In this document: positions 16,604-25,337 of the stretch, piece by piece
Layout of the letters: every line of letters starts with the position of its first letter
Numbering within the stretch: the stretch's first letter is position 1
Source of the DNA: Stieleria neptunia
GTDB taxonomy: Bacteria; Planctomycetota; Planctomycetia; Pirellulales; Pirellulaceae
NCBI RefSeq assembly: GCF_007754155.1
Contig: NZ_CP037423.1
Location: 992,001 to 1,056,000 of the forward strand
Reading direction: 5' to 3'
Length of the DNA: 64,000 bases
The notes under the pieces: model-generated
What the model was told of the DNA's origin: nothing
Database searches by the model: none
The model's input: only the letters and a program-made list of their open reading frames with translations
Translations under genes and position numbers: made by a program

Positions 16604-18928
16604 ATGACGGCGTCTGGCGGTCAAGCACCTACGATGGCCCCAGCAATCGGGGCGTCGTTTCATCGCGGTATCCCTGAATTCAGCGACCTGATGTTGGCTT
16701 GCCGCCACCACGCGGCGCTGACGTTCGTGGTCGGCAGCGTGTTCGCGGCCACGCTGGCGATGGCCGCCTGGGCGTGGATCCGACCGAACTATCATGCCGA
16801 GGCATTGGTGCGTGTGCGCGAGAAGCAAAACGTGGTGTTTGCCCCGCAGACCTCGCGGGCAGAAGACATCGCCTTCTTTCGCTCCCAGGCCGCTTTGGTG
16901 CGATCCCATCAAGTCCTTTCGGCCGCCTTTGATGACGACGAAGTCCAGCAGCTGACCGATGTGATCCCCGATGGAAACCGCGTCGAATGGCTGGACGGGT
17001 TGTTGCGGGTCGAGACCCAATCGGGATCCGAAGTGATCAGCATCACGGTGCATCACGAAACGCCGCTGGTCGCCCAAGCGTTTTGCAACGCGATCACCCG
17101 GGCGTATCTGGACGAAATCACGCACCGGATTTCGTCGGATCGAAAGCTGCGTGAAGCCCAGCTCGAGCAAGCCGTGGTGGCGGCGGACATGCAGCTGGAC
17201 AAGCTCTGGGAAGACCTCAATAGCGTCGCCCGATCGGTGGGCTCGGACAGTGCTGAATCGTTGACCATTCGTGACGAATTGCAGTTTCAATCCTATCGTG
17301 ATTACGCCCAACAGTTGCAAGCGGCACAGCTCAGGGGCAGCCAGCTGCAAAGCCAGCTGGACGAGTTGCAGGCAAGCCATGGTGAACAGCCCACGGTCAG
17401 CGATGACGTTGTCGAAAAATTGTTGCGGCAGAACCGCGAGGTCAGCACGGGGCGCAAGCAGCTGATGGGCTTGGAACTGCAGTGCCAGCAGATGGAAAAG
17501 ATTGCCGCCAGTGCGGACTCGCCACAGATGCGTCGGCTGACGGACCAACGCGACCGGTTTGCCGAAGAACTGGAGCAATTGATTCAACGCACCCGCGCCG
17601 ATATCAGCGAGACGCTGCTGATCCAGGCCCAATCGGAACACCAGCAGTTGTTTGCGAAGCTCAAGCAGCAGATCGAATTGAATCGCAGCGAAAAAGAGTT
17701 TCTGCGGGAACGTTTGACCGAACTGAATTCTGTCGTTGCCCGTGCGGCCCCGAAAACCGCTGTGCCGCTGGACATGTCCCGTCACGCGGTCGATCGGCAA
17801 AGTCGTCTGGCCGACGGACTTTGGAAGACGCTGCAGGAGTTTAGGATCGAAGGACAATCGCAACCTCGTGTCGCCCTGCAGTCCCTGGCGACGCTGCCCA
17901 CGCAAGCGAATCATTCGCGTCAACTGAGGGCGGCCGCGGCCAGCGGGGCGGGCGGATGGATGCTGATCATGTTCGCCGTCGGGTACCTGGAATGGCGGGA
18001 TTGTCGCGTGCGATCCCCTCGTGATCTGGTTTCTCGATCACGATTCCCCGTCTTTGGCACGAATTCCTATGCGGCCACGCAGTCCAAGTTCGGCTTCGGG
18101 TTGCGGCAAAAACAAATGAGCGGCGGTGTGCGAGAGGCGGTTGCACGAGTCTTTTTGCGGAACCAGGATGCCGCGGACAGCGTCACGCTGATGGTCACCA
18201 GTTGCGTCGCGAACGAGCCGCGTCAGCTGGTTTCACAAGAAATGGCCGTCCTGCTGGGAAGTTTCCATCGTCGAGTGTTGTTGATCGACTGCGATACCGA
18301 CCGGGGGCAGCTGAGCCACGCACTCGGAGCATCGCGATCCAGGGGAATCCGGCAACTACCCGTCGGCAACCAGGCTCCTGCGGTGGAGACGATCGCGGAG
18401 GTGTTGGTTGCGACGAATCAAACCGAGGTGGATTTCATGCCGATCGGGACCATCGACGACGATCAGACGTGGATTGATCCCAGAACGTTGCGGCACGTGA
18501 TCGGCGTCCTGCGGCCACGCTACGACGCGATCGTCGTCAACGGCCCGTCATTGATGGGGTCGGCCGAGGGGGCGTTGCTCGCCGAAGAAGTCGATTCGAG
18601 TGTGTTTGCCGTGTTCGTCGATGACAGCCGCTGGAATCAACTGGTGCTGTGCGAAGAGTCGGCCCGCCAATCGGGAATCACGCTCAGCGGTTCCATTGTT
18701 TATTCAGGCACGGGCAAATCCGGTCTGCGTTTGGATCCCGATCGATCCACGACCGCTGCGACGTCTTCGCCCGCATCCGACGATACCGAAAACGAGACGG
18801 CGCTGCGTCTGGAAATCGACGCATTGCAGGATGAACTGCGTCGGGTGCGCACCGACGGAGAATCGCAAGCGGCCCCCCCAAATTCCGACTCCATGGCAAC
18901 CCAAATCGAGGACGTGACCCCTTCATGA
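16604..18928 (+). CDS. Wzz/BY-kinase-like polysaccharide co-polymerase with degenerate P-loop
   Basis: 774 residues from an ATG preceded by GAGGGG (6 bases); in-frame starts at 16568 and 16493 lack a ribosome site. Architecture: first TM (about 34-58), a Wzz-type periplasmic part with long coiled coils (about 180-400), second TM (about 446-463), then a cytoplasmic CpsD/CapB-like domain. That domain keeps Walker A' (RVLLIDCDTDRGQL, about 556) and DAIVVNGPS, but where the P-loop belongs it reads TSCVANEPRQ, with no GK[ST]. The C-terminus has no tyrosine cluster. It probably controls glycan chain length without kinase activity (inference). Its stop overlaps the next gene by ATGA. Confidence 0.85.
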   Translation: MTASGGQAPTMAPAIGASFHRGIPEFSDLMLACRHHAALTFVVGSVFAATLAMAAWAWIRPNYHAEALVRVREKQNVVFAPQTSRAEDIAFFRSQAALVRSHQVLSAAFDDDEVQQLTDVIPDGNRVEWLDGLLRVETQSGSEVISITVHHETPLVAQAFCNAITRAYLDEITHRISSDRKLREAQLEQAVVAADMQLDKLWEDLNSVARSVGSDSAESLTIRDELQFQSYRDYAQQLQAAQLRGSQLQSQLDELQASHGEQPTVSDDVVEKLLRQNREVSTGRKQLMGLELQCQQMEKIAASADSPQMRRLTDQRDRFAEELEQLIQRTRADISETLLIQAQSEHQQLFAKLKQQIELNRSEKEFLRERLTELNSVVARAAPKTAVPLDMSRHAVDRQSRLADGLWKTLQEFRIEGQSQPRVALQSLATLPTQANHSRQLRAAAASGAGGWMLIMFAVGYLEWRDCRVRSPRDLVSRSRFPVFGTNSYAATQSKFGFGLRQKQMSGGVREAVARVFLRNQDAADSVTLMVTSCVANEPRQLVSQEMAVLLGSFHRRVLLIDCDTDRGQLSHALGASRSRGIRQLPVGNQAPAVETIAEVLVATNQTEVDFMPIGTIDDDQTWIDPRTLRHVIGVLRPRYDAIVVNGPSLMGSAEGALLAEEVDSSVFAVFVDDSRWNQLVLCEESARQSGITLSGSIVYSGTGKSGLRLDPDRSTTAATSSPASDDTENETALRLEIDALQDELRRVRTDGESQAAPPNSDSMATQIEDVTPS

Positions 18929-19806
18929 GTGAACCCACTTTGCCCTCCCCGGTACCATCACTCGTGGCTCTTGCAGCGGATTCAGACTTGTTTCTCCATC
19001 CGCCCCATCGACCTGGATCCGCGGCGTCTTCGATGGCGCCCTCCATGGTGACGGTTGAGCCGGCAGACGAGTCGTTGGTGGTGCCGACGAAGTACTTTCG
19101 TGCAAAGCCGTTCGTTGAATGGGTGATCACGGCATTGTTGATGTCGGTCGCGATCCCGATCATGGCGATCGTGGCGTTCATCATCCTGGTCTGCGATGGG
19201 CGCCCTCTTTTCTATCGCCAGGTGCGTGTGGGGAAGAACGGCAAGAACTTCCAAATTTGGAAGTTTCGCACCATGCGGACCGGTGCTGAAAAGGACACCG
19301 GACCGGTCTGGAGCAGCCCGAACGATTCGCGAGTGACCCGATCGGGCCGCTGGTTGAGATGTTGCCATCTGGATGAATTGCCACAATTCATCAATGTGCT
19401 GGCGGGCGAAATGAGTCTGGTCGGCCCCCGCCCGGAACGCCCCGAATTTGTGTCGACCTTGGCGGAAGAGGTGCCGGGTTACTTGCGACGCACTCGGGTC
19501 CGCCCCGGCATCACCGGTCTGGCACAACTGAAACTGGGCTATGACGAATCGATCGTGGGAATTCCCGAGAAAGTCGCGTGTGATCTGCAATACATTGGCA
19601 CGGCCAGTCTGTACCAAGACCTGAAACTGTTGCTGGCGACGCTTCCCTACATCGCGGGGCAGCTCTCCTTCAAACTGAGGGCGAAATCGCGGCGTCGTGT
19701 TCCGACGGCCGCCGCACCGATGGGACCGGCAACGATGCAGGCCGAGCAATCTGAGTCTGCACCACAGCAAGACCCCGCGATCGAGCTGACGCAGAACGTG
19801 GCGTGA
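18925..19806 (+). CDS. Polyprenyl-phosphate sugar-1-phosphate transferase (bacterial sugar transferase)
   Basis: 293 residues. A Pro/Ser-rich cytoplasmic leader (1-60) precedes one hydrophobic segment (about 68-92) and the PglC/WbaP-type catalytic domain: RPLFYRQVRVGKNGKNFQIW, KFRTM, LDELPQFINVL, MSLVGPRPERPEF and VRPGITGLAQ. It lacks the extra TM bundle of long WbaP homologues. It would transfer a sugar phosphate to the lipid carrier as the first step of repeat-unit synthesis. Coupled to the Wzz-like gene. Confidence 0.93.
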   Translation: MSEPTLPSPVPSLVALAADSDLFLHPPHRPGSAASSMAPSMVTVEPADESLVVPTKYFRAKPFVEWVITALLMSVAIPIMAIVAFIILVCDGRPLFYRQVRVGKNGKNFQIWKFRTMRTGAEKDTGPVWSSPNDSRVTRSGRWLRCCHLDELPQFINVLAGEMSLVGPRPERPEFVSTLAEEVPGYLRRTRVRPGITGLAQLKLGYDESIVGIPEKVACDLQYIGTASLYQDLKLLLATLPYIAGQLSFKLRAKSRRRVPTAAAPMGPATMQAEQSESAPQQDPAIELTQNVA

Positions 19807-19923
19807 CCAACGCACGGAAAACGTGCGGGAGAGGCTTCCAGCGTGTCGACTCAGCAACCGCTGCTGAGAAATCGGTGAGAATCAGCAGAGGGATGGCAGA
19901 ATGATCCGGGGCAGAATGATGGG

Positions 19924-20060
19924 CAACGCGGTGAAGCATTTCTCCCCGTGTGTTCCTTGAGGTATTAGCGGCAGGGCGCGAGTCCTCCGGTCTTTCACGC
20001 TGTTTTTGTGAAACGCGACCGGACGGCTCGCGGGCTACCGCTAAAAAAGCTTCACGGCGT
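19924..20060. repeat. Long palindromic repeat, copy A
   Basis: Outer arms 'gcggtgaagcatt' (left) and 'gcttcacggcgt' (20049-20060) enclose 'tagcggcagggcgcgag', a variable centre and 'gctcgcgggctaccgcta'. Related to copies at 21143-21273 and 62148-62400. Its right arm forms the last codons and stop of the neighbouring gene. Confidence 0.8.
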
Positions 20061-21105
20061 CGAAGATCGGTTCGGCCAGCCCCTGTTCGGCCTGTGCGAC
20101 GAGTGCCGCCATCTCCCGTGCGGTCACGTAGTAGTACTTGAATCCGTAACGATCGGCGGTTTCCCGCAGTCTGGCGTGAAACTCCGTGGCCCGTGAACTC
20201 AACCACACCTCGGTGTTGGCTTCCAGCGCGCCGTGTGTGTGCAGTTTGACGAATTGCCACTGGGGGTGCCCGGAAACGATGACGCGTGCTTTGAGCCAGT
20301 CGTCGATTCGGTTTTCCGAGAGCGGTTGCGAGCCGGCGACGTTGCCATTTTCGATCCGCGGTTTTTGCCAGGGTCGCCGGTGGGTAACGACCAACGGACC
20401 TTGGATCATCAGCAACCCGTCCCGCGGTCGTGCCGCGCCGACGGTTGCGGGGATGCCGGTGTCGTGCGACTTGGGCCGTTGGGGGTCGTCGATGGCGTAG
20501 TAGATGCTGTTGATCGTGCGTGTTTGTGCCGCGTGGGGAGCGGCGGGCATGGTGAAGTCGGCGTAACACCCGGTTTCGCGCAGGACCGTCAGTTCGTCGT
20601 TGACGCCGCAGTGGCATCCGTCGGGGTGCGAATTGTCCAGCGCCCAGTTGCCGTGGATGAATCCGTAGCGGATCTGGCCGGACGCGTCTCGGTGCAACAG
20701 TCCGTGTCGCGTGTGCAGGGTTTCGGTCGACCGCAACAGAAGCTCACGCAAGGACGCGGCGTTGTCGTTGTCGTGATGCAAGTGCACCTCCACGTCCCCG
20801 TAGCCCGACCGCGTCAGCGTCGCGAGCTTTTCCAGATGCTCGGGGAGGTAACATTCGATCGGATAAAAAAAGCTGTGCTGTGGCGGTCGGCCGCGCGAGT
20901 CGCAACAGCCGTCGACCGTGCGCGGGTAGTCGTTCAGCCAGCGATCCACGCGCTGTCGTTGCAATTCCAACGCCGCTCGGCCACGCTCGGGCTCGAAATG
21001 GTCGGTGACACAGACGAACACGTGCGAGGGGGTCGGCAGCGACCGTTGTCCCGCGCGATAGGCGCGGGCGAACGTCGTCGTTCCCATTCCCCGGATTTGC
21101 ATCAC
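20041..21105 (-). CDS. Polysaccharide-deacetylase-like (NodB-fold) protein
   Basis: 354 residues. HVFVCVTDHFEPERG near residues 28-42 and VEVHLHHDNDN near 107-117 fit the metal-binding positions of a NodB-like deformylase/deacetylase fold; FVKLHTHGALE further on adds a His motif. Such proteins occur in exosortase/polysaccharide loci. Start is GTG or the adjacent ATG (21102). The last residues (DAVKLF) and the TAG are supplied by palindromic repeat copy A. It lies downstream of the large leftward operon, separated by repeats. Confidence 0.7.
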   Translation of the reverse strand: MMQIRGMGTTTFARAYRAGQRSLPTPSHVFVCVTDHFEPERGRAALELQRQRVDRWLNDYPRTVDGCCDSRGRPPQHSFFYPIECYLPEHLEKLATLTRSGYGDVEVHLHHDNDNAASLRELLLRSTETLHTRHGLLHRDASGQIRYGFIHGNWALDNSHPDGCHCGVNDELTVLRETGCYADFTMPAAPHAAQTRTINSIYYAIDDPQRPKSHDTGIPATVGAARPRDGLLMIQGPLVVTHRRPWQKPRIENGNVAGSQPLSENRIDDWLKARVIVSGHPQWQFVKLHTHGALEANTEVWLSSRATEFHARLRETADRYGFKYYYVTAREMAALVAQAEQGLAEPIFDAVKLF

Positions 21106-21142
21106 TGGCGAGCCCTGTTTCTCAAAATTTCCCCCAATACGG

Positions 21143-21273
21143 AAACGCTGTGAAGCATCTATTTTCTATGTTTTACGGGGTGTTAGCGGCAGGGCGCGAG
21201 CCCTCCGGTTCCTCATCGCTGCCGACCTACCGGAGCGCTCGCGCCCTACCGCTAAAAATTGCTTCACAGCGTT
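21143..21273. repeat. Long palindromic repeat, copy B
   Basis: Outer arms 'aacgctgtgaagcat' and 'gcttcacagcgtt' are exact inverse complements over 13 bases. Inside lie 'tagcggcagggcgcgagccc' and 'gctcgcgccctaccgcta'. Confidence 0.85.
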
Positions 21274-21312
21274 GCCAATCAGGGTTCGGTCCCGAATGGC
21301 ATTGGCATCAGT

Positions 21313-21440
21313 GTAAAGGGATTCCGCAACCGTTGGTGTCTAGCGTTTACGGACCGTCCAGCTTTTCGAGTACGACGGCCCTTCCGGGCCGTCGTCCGCT
21401 GTACCCCCGACGACGACCTAGAAAGGACGTCGTAAAATTG
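21313..21440. repeat. Dispersed repeat with perfect hairpin
   Basis: Begins 'gcaaccgttggtgtctagc' (the inverse of 10.86 kb). Contains a perfect 10-base stem, acgacggccc / gggccgtcgt, with a TTCC loop (21372-21395), then 'ccta..aaggacgtcgta', the inverse of 45612-45631. No T-run follows. Together with copy B it fills the 398-base gap before the glycosyltransferase gene. Confidence 0.75.
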
Positions 21441-21503
21441 TCCGCGGACCGCGTCACACTCCATCGACGAGATCGTTGGTCTTTTTCGCGTTTCGCGTCT
21501 TTC

Positions 21504-22748
21504 CTAAGCGGCACGCTTTTCGCTTGCAGGTACCGGTTCGGAGGTCGCGGGGATGTGGCTCCAACTCGATCGTTCGGTCGGATTCCAAATCACGGTATCA
21601 TGTCCGATCAGATATCGGCAGATTCCAAAGCCGATGGCAGCGTTCATGACGACGAACGACGTACCGGCGCGAGCCAAACGCGAGGCGAGCGAGCGACGCG
21701 ATGTCACCAAGCCATAGGCGGCCGCTCCGTAGGCGAACGCTTGCAACAGCAGAAGGAATTGAAAGCGGGGCTCGGTCGCCAACATCAGGTTGCTGACCAT
21801 GGCGGCGATCAACAGGAACGGACCGCACCAACGAGTCAGCTTGTGCGATGCAAATGCGGCTGCCTGGTCCAGGTTTTTCCACCGCAGCAGATCACGCAGC
21901 GTGGGCAGACATTGCATCGCGCCGAGACCGATTCGTTGGCGACGCAGGAACTCGCAACGGATCCCGCCGGTGCTGGGTGAATACGCCCGCGCGGTGGGAT
22001 CGAACACCAGTCGACATTGATGCGTCATCCGCGCCAGCATCGGCAGCACCAGATCATCGTTGATCGTGGGGCGTGACGGGGCGACGAACATCGATCGCCG
22101 GATGGCGTAGATCGCCCCGCTGGCTCCCAGCGTGATTCCCAGTCGGGCTTCAAAGCCGCGGATCTTGTTTTCCAGTTTCCAGTACAGTGATTCGCTGGGC
22201 GCCCCTTGCCCGTCGACCATCGTGACTTTGCCGGCGACCACGCCGACCGTCGAATCGGTAAAGTGTCGCCCCAGCCGCTGTAATGAATCGCGGTCGAAAC
22301 GCGTCGTCGCGTCGGTGAAAATAATCACGGGACTGGCGACAGACTGGACGGCGTTGACCAATGTGGCCGCCTTGCCGCGGCGAGTTTGAAAGGTAATGGA
22401 TTTGACGCGGCCGTCGTTGAATCCCGACACCAGACGCGGCGTCGCATCGGTGCTGCCATCGGAGGCGATCAGAACGTGCAACCGCTCCGGCGGATAGTCG
22501 CAGTCGAAGATGTTTTCAATGCGTTCGGTGAGGTGATTCGCGGCGTTGTGGGCGGCGATCAGGACCGTGATCTCGGGCAGGTCCTCCGCCCGGTCGGAGA
22601 CCGTCGGCGGTTCATCGCGGCCCAGCATGCGGGCCAGCATGGCAATCAGGATCGGATAACCGACGTAAGCATAAAATAACCCCAGCAGAGAACCGAGGAG
22701 CGTGAAAACGAGAACAGCGTGCACTGCAAGGATCCAGAGAGGGGCCAC
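21504..22748 (-). CDS. Membrane glycosyltransferase, family 2
   Basis: 414 residues. One N-terminal TM (about 6-28), then a GT-A domain: ITVLIAAHNAANHLTERIENI (about 60-80), the DxD-like SDGSTD and IIFTDATTRF, a NDDLVLP acceptor-region motif and the RRQRIG (QxxRW-like) box. Three more TM segments lie in 300-385. This arrangement resembles processive or membrane-bound GT2 enzymes. GTG start. 103 bases separate it from the previous gene of the operon. Confidence 0.88.
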   Translation of the reverse strand: MAPLWILAVHAVLVFTLLGSLLGLFYAYVGYPILIAMLARMLGRDEPPTVSDRAEDLPEITVLIAAHNAANHLTERIENIFDCDYPPERLHVLIASDGSTDATPRLVSGFNDGRVKSITFQTRRGKAATLVNAVQSVASPVIIFTDATTRFDRDSLQRLGRHFTDSTVGVVAGKVTMVDGQGAPSESLYWKLENKIRGFEARLGITLGASGAIYAIRRSMFVAPSRPTINDDLVLPMLARMTHQCRLVFDPTARAYSPSTGGIRCEFLRRQRIGLGAMQCLPTLRDLLRWKNLDQAAAFASHKLTRWCGPFLLIAAMVSNLMLATEPRFQFLLLLQAFAYGAAAYGLVTSRRSLASRLARAGTSFVVMNAAIGFGICRYLIGHDTVIWNPTERSSWSHIPATSEPVPASEKRAA

Positions 22749-22851
22749 GACGTGACGGCAACGGTCGAACCCCCTTTAGGTTCGTCATTCGGGGGCCGAC
22801 TTCGACGCTCAATCTGCAGGGATCCCATGAGGGAAAAAGGACATCGGCCGC

Positions 22852-24165
22852 TCACCGGCTGACCGCGTCCATGACCGCCGCCAGCTGGCTCGTCTGACGC
22901 CGGCGTGAGAATTGGCTGAGGTCCTCGTCAAGACCTGTTGACGGAACAGGCCGCTCGGCCAGCAACGTGACCAAACACGCGGCGATGCGATTCGTTTGGT
23001 CGGGAGAGAATCGATAGCTGTGCCCGTGTTGACCGATCAACGAGGCTGTCTCGCCGTTGCCGCAAACCGACAGGATGGGCTTTCGTAGCGACAGGTATTC
23101 GAACAGTTTGGCCGGGACCACACGCTCGGCGCCCGGTTCATCGGCCAATAACAGCAACAGCACGTCGGCCGACGCGGCCAATTCCAAGGACTGGCCGTGC
23201 GGCAGATAATCGTGGCGTTGGACGTTGACGACGGTTGCATCCAGTTTGGCGACGATCGCGTCTTGATGGGGCGTGCGTCGACCCGCGAGGATCAAATCGA
23301 TGCGCGAAGCGGAATCGGGATCTGCGGCGGCGAGTTGAATCAACGCATCCACGACGGGTGAAATGTCGGTCAACTTCCAAAGCGTTCCCGTGTACACGAT
23401 CCGCAATCGGTCCGACGGATTCGAGGCCGGACGCAGGGCTGGCAAATCGTCTTCGTCGTAACCGTTGTAGATGCAGTGCACCGACGCTCGGCCGCCGGTC
23501 GCTTGGATCTGGCCGGCGAGTTCCTCGGCGCTGGCTTGCGTCGTTGCCACCACCGCATCGGCTGCCCGCAAGACCTTGCCCAGCATCACCTGTTGTCGTC
23601 GAAACGCGATCCCGGATCGTTGGTGGTTTTCAAAGTGCTGGCTGGCCAACAGCCACTCATCGCGAAAGTCCAGGACGAGGGGTAATCCGAAACGACGCTT
23701 GAGGGTTCGGCCGAGCAAGAACGACGAAAACGGTGGGCCCGTCACGTACACCACGTCATGGGGAAGCTGACGCAGCGTTTGTGTCGCCAGTCGGGCGGCA
23801 AACGGGTTCCACAAGATCTGGGGGTCGGGTTGCAGCAGCGACATGCCCGCCTTTCGAACGCATTGCTTCATCCAACGTTTGAACGAAATCGATGACGGAT
23901 CATCGGTCGCGATCAGTTTTTGCTTGGTCCGGTAAGACGGTTCGAGCGTTTTGGCGCGAAGCACCGTCGTCTGCGGATCCAGTTCCATCGACAGATCCTT
24001 GTCGCGAACCGGAACCGACGGATCGGCCGCGGTCAGCACGGTCGGTCGCCAATCATACCGGGGCAAGTACTTGGCAAACTTGACACTGCGTTGCACCCCT
24101 CCCCCGCCGGTCGGAGGGTAGGCGTAGCTGATCAAGAGCATCCGTCGCTGATCGCGCGTCATCAT
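22852..24165 (-). CDS. GT4-like glycosyltransferase
   Basis: 437 residues from an ATG overlapping the upstream stop (ATGA). The frame continues further upstream, but that portion overlaps the previous gene and reads as low-complexity Arg-rich sequence, so it is rejected. N-terminal GT-B motif SYAYPPTGGGGVQRSVKFAKYL; C-terminal half has IVYTGTLWKLTDISPVVDAL and VVPAKLFEYLSLRKPIL with the expected Glu. Likely adds a sugar to the growing lipid-linked unit. Confidence 0.88.
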   Translation of the reverse strand: MMTRDQRRMLLISYAYPPTGGGGVQRSVKFAKYLPRYDWRPTVLTAADPSVPVRDKDLSMELDPQTTVLRAKTLEPSYRTKQKLIATDDPSSISFKRWMKQCVRKAGMSLLQPDPQILWNPFAARLATQTLRQLPHDVVYVTGPPFSSFLLGRTLKRRFGLPLVLDFRDEWLLASQHFENHQRSGIAFRRQQVMLGKVLRAADAVVATTQASAEELAGQIQATGGRASVHCIYNGYDEDDLPALRPASNPSDRLRIVYTGTLWKLTDISPVVDALIQLAAADPDSASRIDLILAGRRTPHQDAIVAKLDATVVNVQRHDYLPHGQSLELAASADVLLLLLADEPGAERVVPAKLFEYLSLRKPILSVCGNGETASLIGQHGHSYRFSPDQTNRIAACLVTLLAERPVPSTGLDEDLSQFSRRRQTSQLAAVMDAVSR

Positions 24166-25337
24166 GCCGCCTTGCCGGTTCTCGACTCTCGCGACGAGAG
24201 GACTCGGTGAAAGACCGCCTCGAAACGCGACGCCATGTCCGCCAAGCCGTCGGGCACGAAGTCGCGTTCGGCATCCGGCGGAGACTCGATTTGCGCGACG
24301 ACGGCATCGACCAGGGCATCCAGGTCGTTGTCGGGGACCAGTCGATCGACACCCGGCGTCGCGATTTCCGAGACGCCGCCCACGTCGGTCGCCACGAAGG
24401 GCACGCCGCAGGCGATCGACTCCAACAGCACGTTGGGAATTCCCTCGCTGTGGCTGGTCAAGACCATCGCGTCGGCGGCGTTGTAGCGAACGGCCAGTGC
24501 TTGTTGGCTGAGGTTGCCTTCGAATCGCACACAGTGATCCAACCCCAGTCGCCAGCGCAGGTTGATCAAGTGGTTTCGCATCGAACCATCGCCGGCGATC
24601 AAGATCCGCAACCGATCGCCCCACTTGATTTGCCACCGCCGAGCCGCTCGAAACAGCAGCGTCGGATTTTTGACCGATTCCAATCGTCCGGACCACATCA
24701 ACACGATCGCGTCTCGGGGCAATTCACAAACGTCGCGGGCCTCTTCACGATCGTCGGGATGAAAGCAACGGTGATCGACGCCGCGATACACCACATCGAT
24801 CTCTTCGGGTGGCATCCCCAGCCGGATCGCTTGCGCGGCCAAGTCCCGGCTGACCACGACCAGCCGCTGCGCGTCCGACAGCACGCTTTGAATGGCTCGC
24901 CGGCGAGCGGGGTGGTGGGGCAGAACCCGCAAATCACTGCCGCCGGAAAACACGACGCACGGCACGTGAAACAATTCGGCGGCTCGAACGGCAGCCCTTC
25001 CATCGGGATGCAGCCAATAGCCCATCACCACATCCGGTGTGAACGTGTTTTGCATCTGCTTGAGCACCGGCAAGATCGAACGCCAATAAAAAACGTCGTA
25101 GTGATTTCGCCAGAACTTCGGCGGATAAAAGTACGTGGGATGGGACACGTCGGACGAGGGATCAGGACTCGATCCCGGTTGGGGCTTCGGTTGACGAAGT
25201 CGTTCCACCCAGGGGACGGGCGCGACCACGCGCACGCGGTGGTTGACGCGCAAGGCGTCAACCAGATTGCGATTGAACATTCCCTGGCGGGGACTCGTGG
25301 GCGTCGGGTAGGTGGTGGCGATGTACAGCAAGTTCAT
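24162..25337 (-). CDS. Glycosyltransferase family 4
   Basis: 391 residues, GT-B fold. N-terminal TTYPTPTSPRQGMFNRNLVDAL; C-terminal WSGRLESVKNPTLLFRAA, LLIAGDG-like LRILIAGDGSM, and the EX7E region HSEGIPNVLLESIACGVP. No TM. ATGA overlaps on both sides place it within the leftward operon. Confidence 0.92.
   Translation of the reverse strand: MNLLYIATTYPTPTSPRQGMFNRNLVDALRVNHRVRVVAPVPWVERLRQPKPQPGSSPDPSSDVSHPTYFYPPKFWRNHYDVFYWRSILPVLKQMQNTFTPDVVMGYWLHPDGRAAVRAAELFHVPCVVFSGGSDLRVLPHHPARRRAIQSVLSDAQRLVVVSRDLAAQAIRLGMPPEEIDVVYRGVDHRCFHPDDREEARDVCELPRDAIVLMWSGRLESVKNPTLLFRAARRWQIKWGDRLRILIAGDGSMRNHLINLRWRLGLDHCVRFEGNLSQQALAVRYNAADAMVLTSHSEGIPNVLLESIACGVPFVATDVGGVSEIATPGVDRLVPDNDLDALVDAVVAQIESPPDAERDFVPDGLADMASRFEAVFHRVLSSRESRTGKAA

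Noticed and set aside
16565..17923. 452-codon leftward frame
   Set aside because: Antisense to the Wzz-like gene, Gln/Arg/Leu-rich mirror of its coiled coil.
21372..21395. Perfect hairpin considered as a terminator
   Set aside because: No T-run on either strand; the same hairpin recurs in a dispersed repeat.
24166..24696. N-terminal extension of the GT4-like protein
   Set aside because: Overlaps the upstream GT4 gene and is low-complexity Arg-rich; the ATGA-overlapping start at 24165 is far better.
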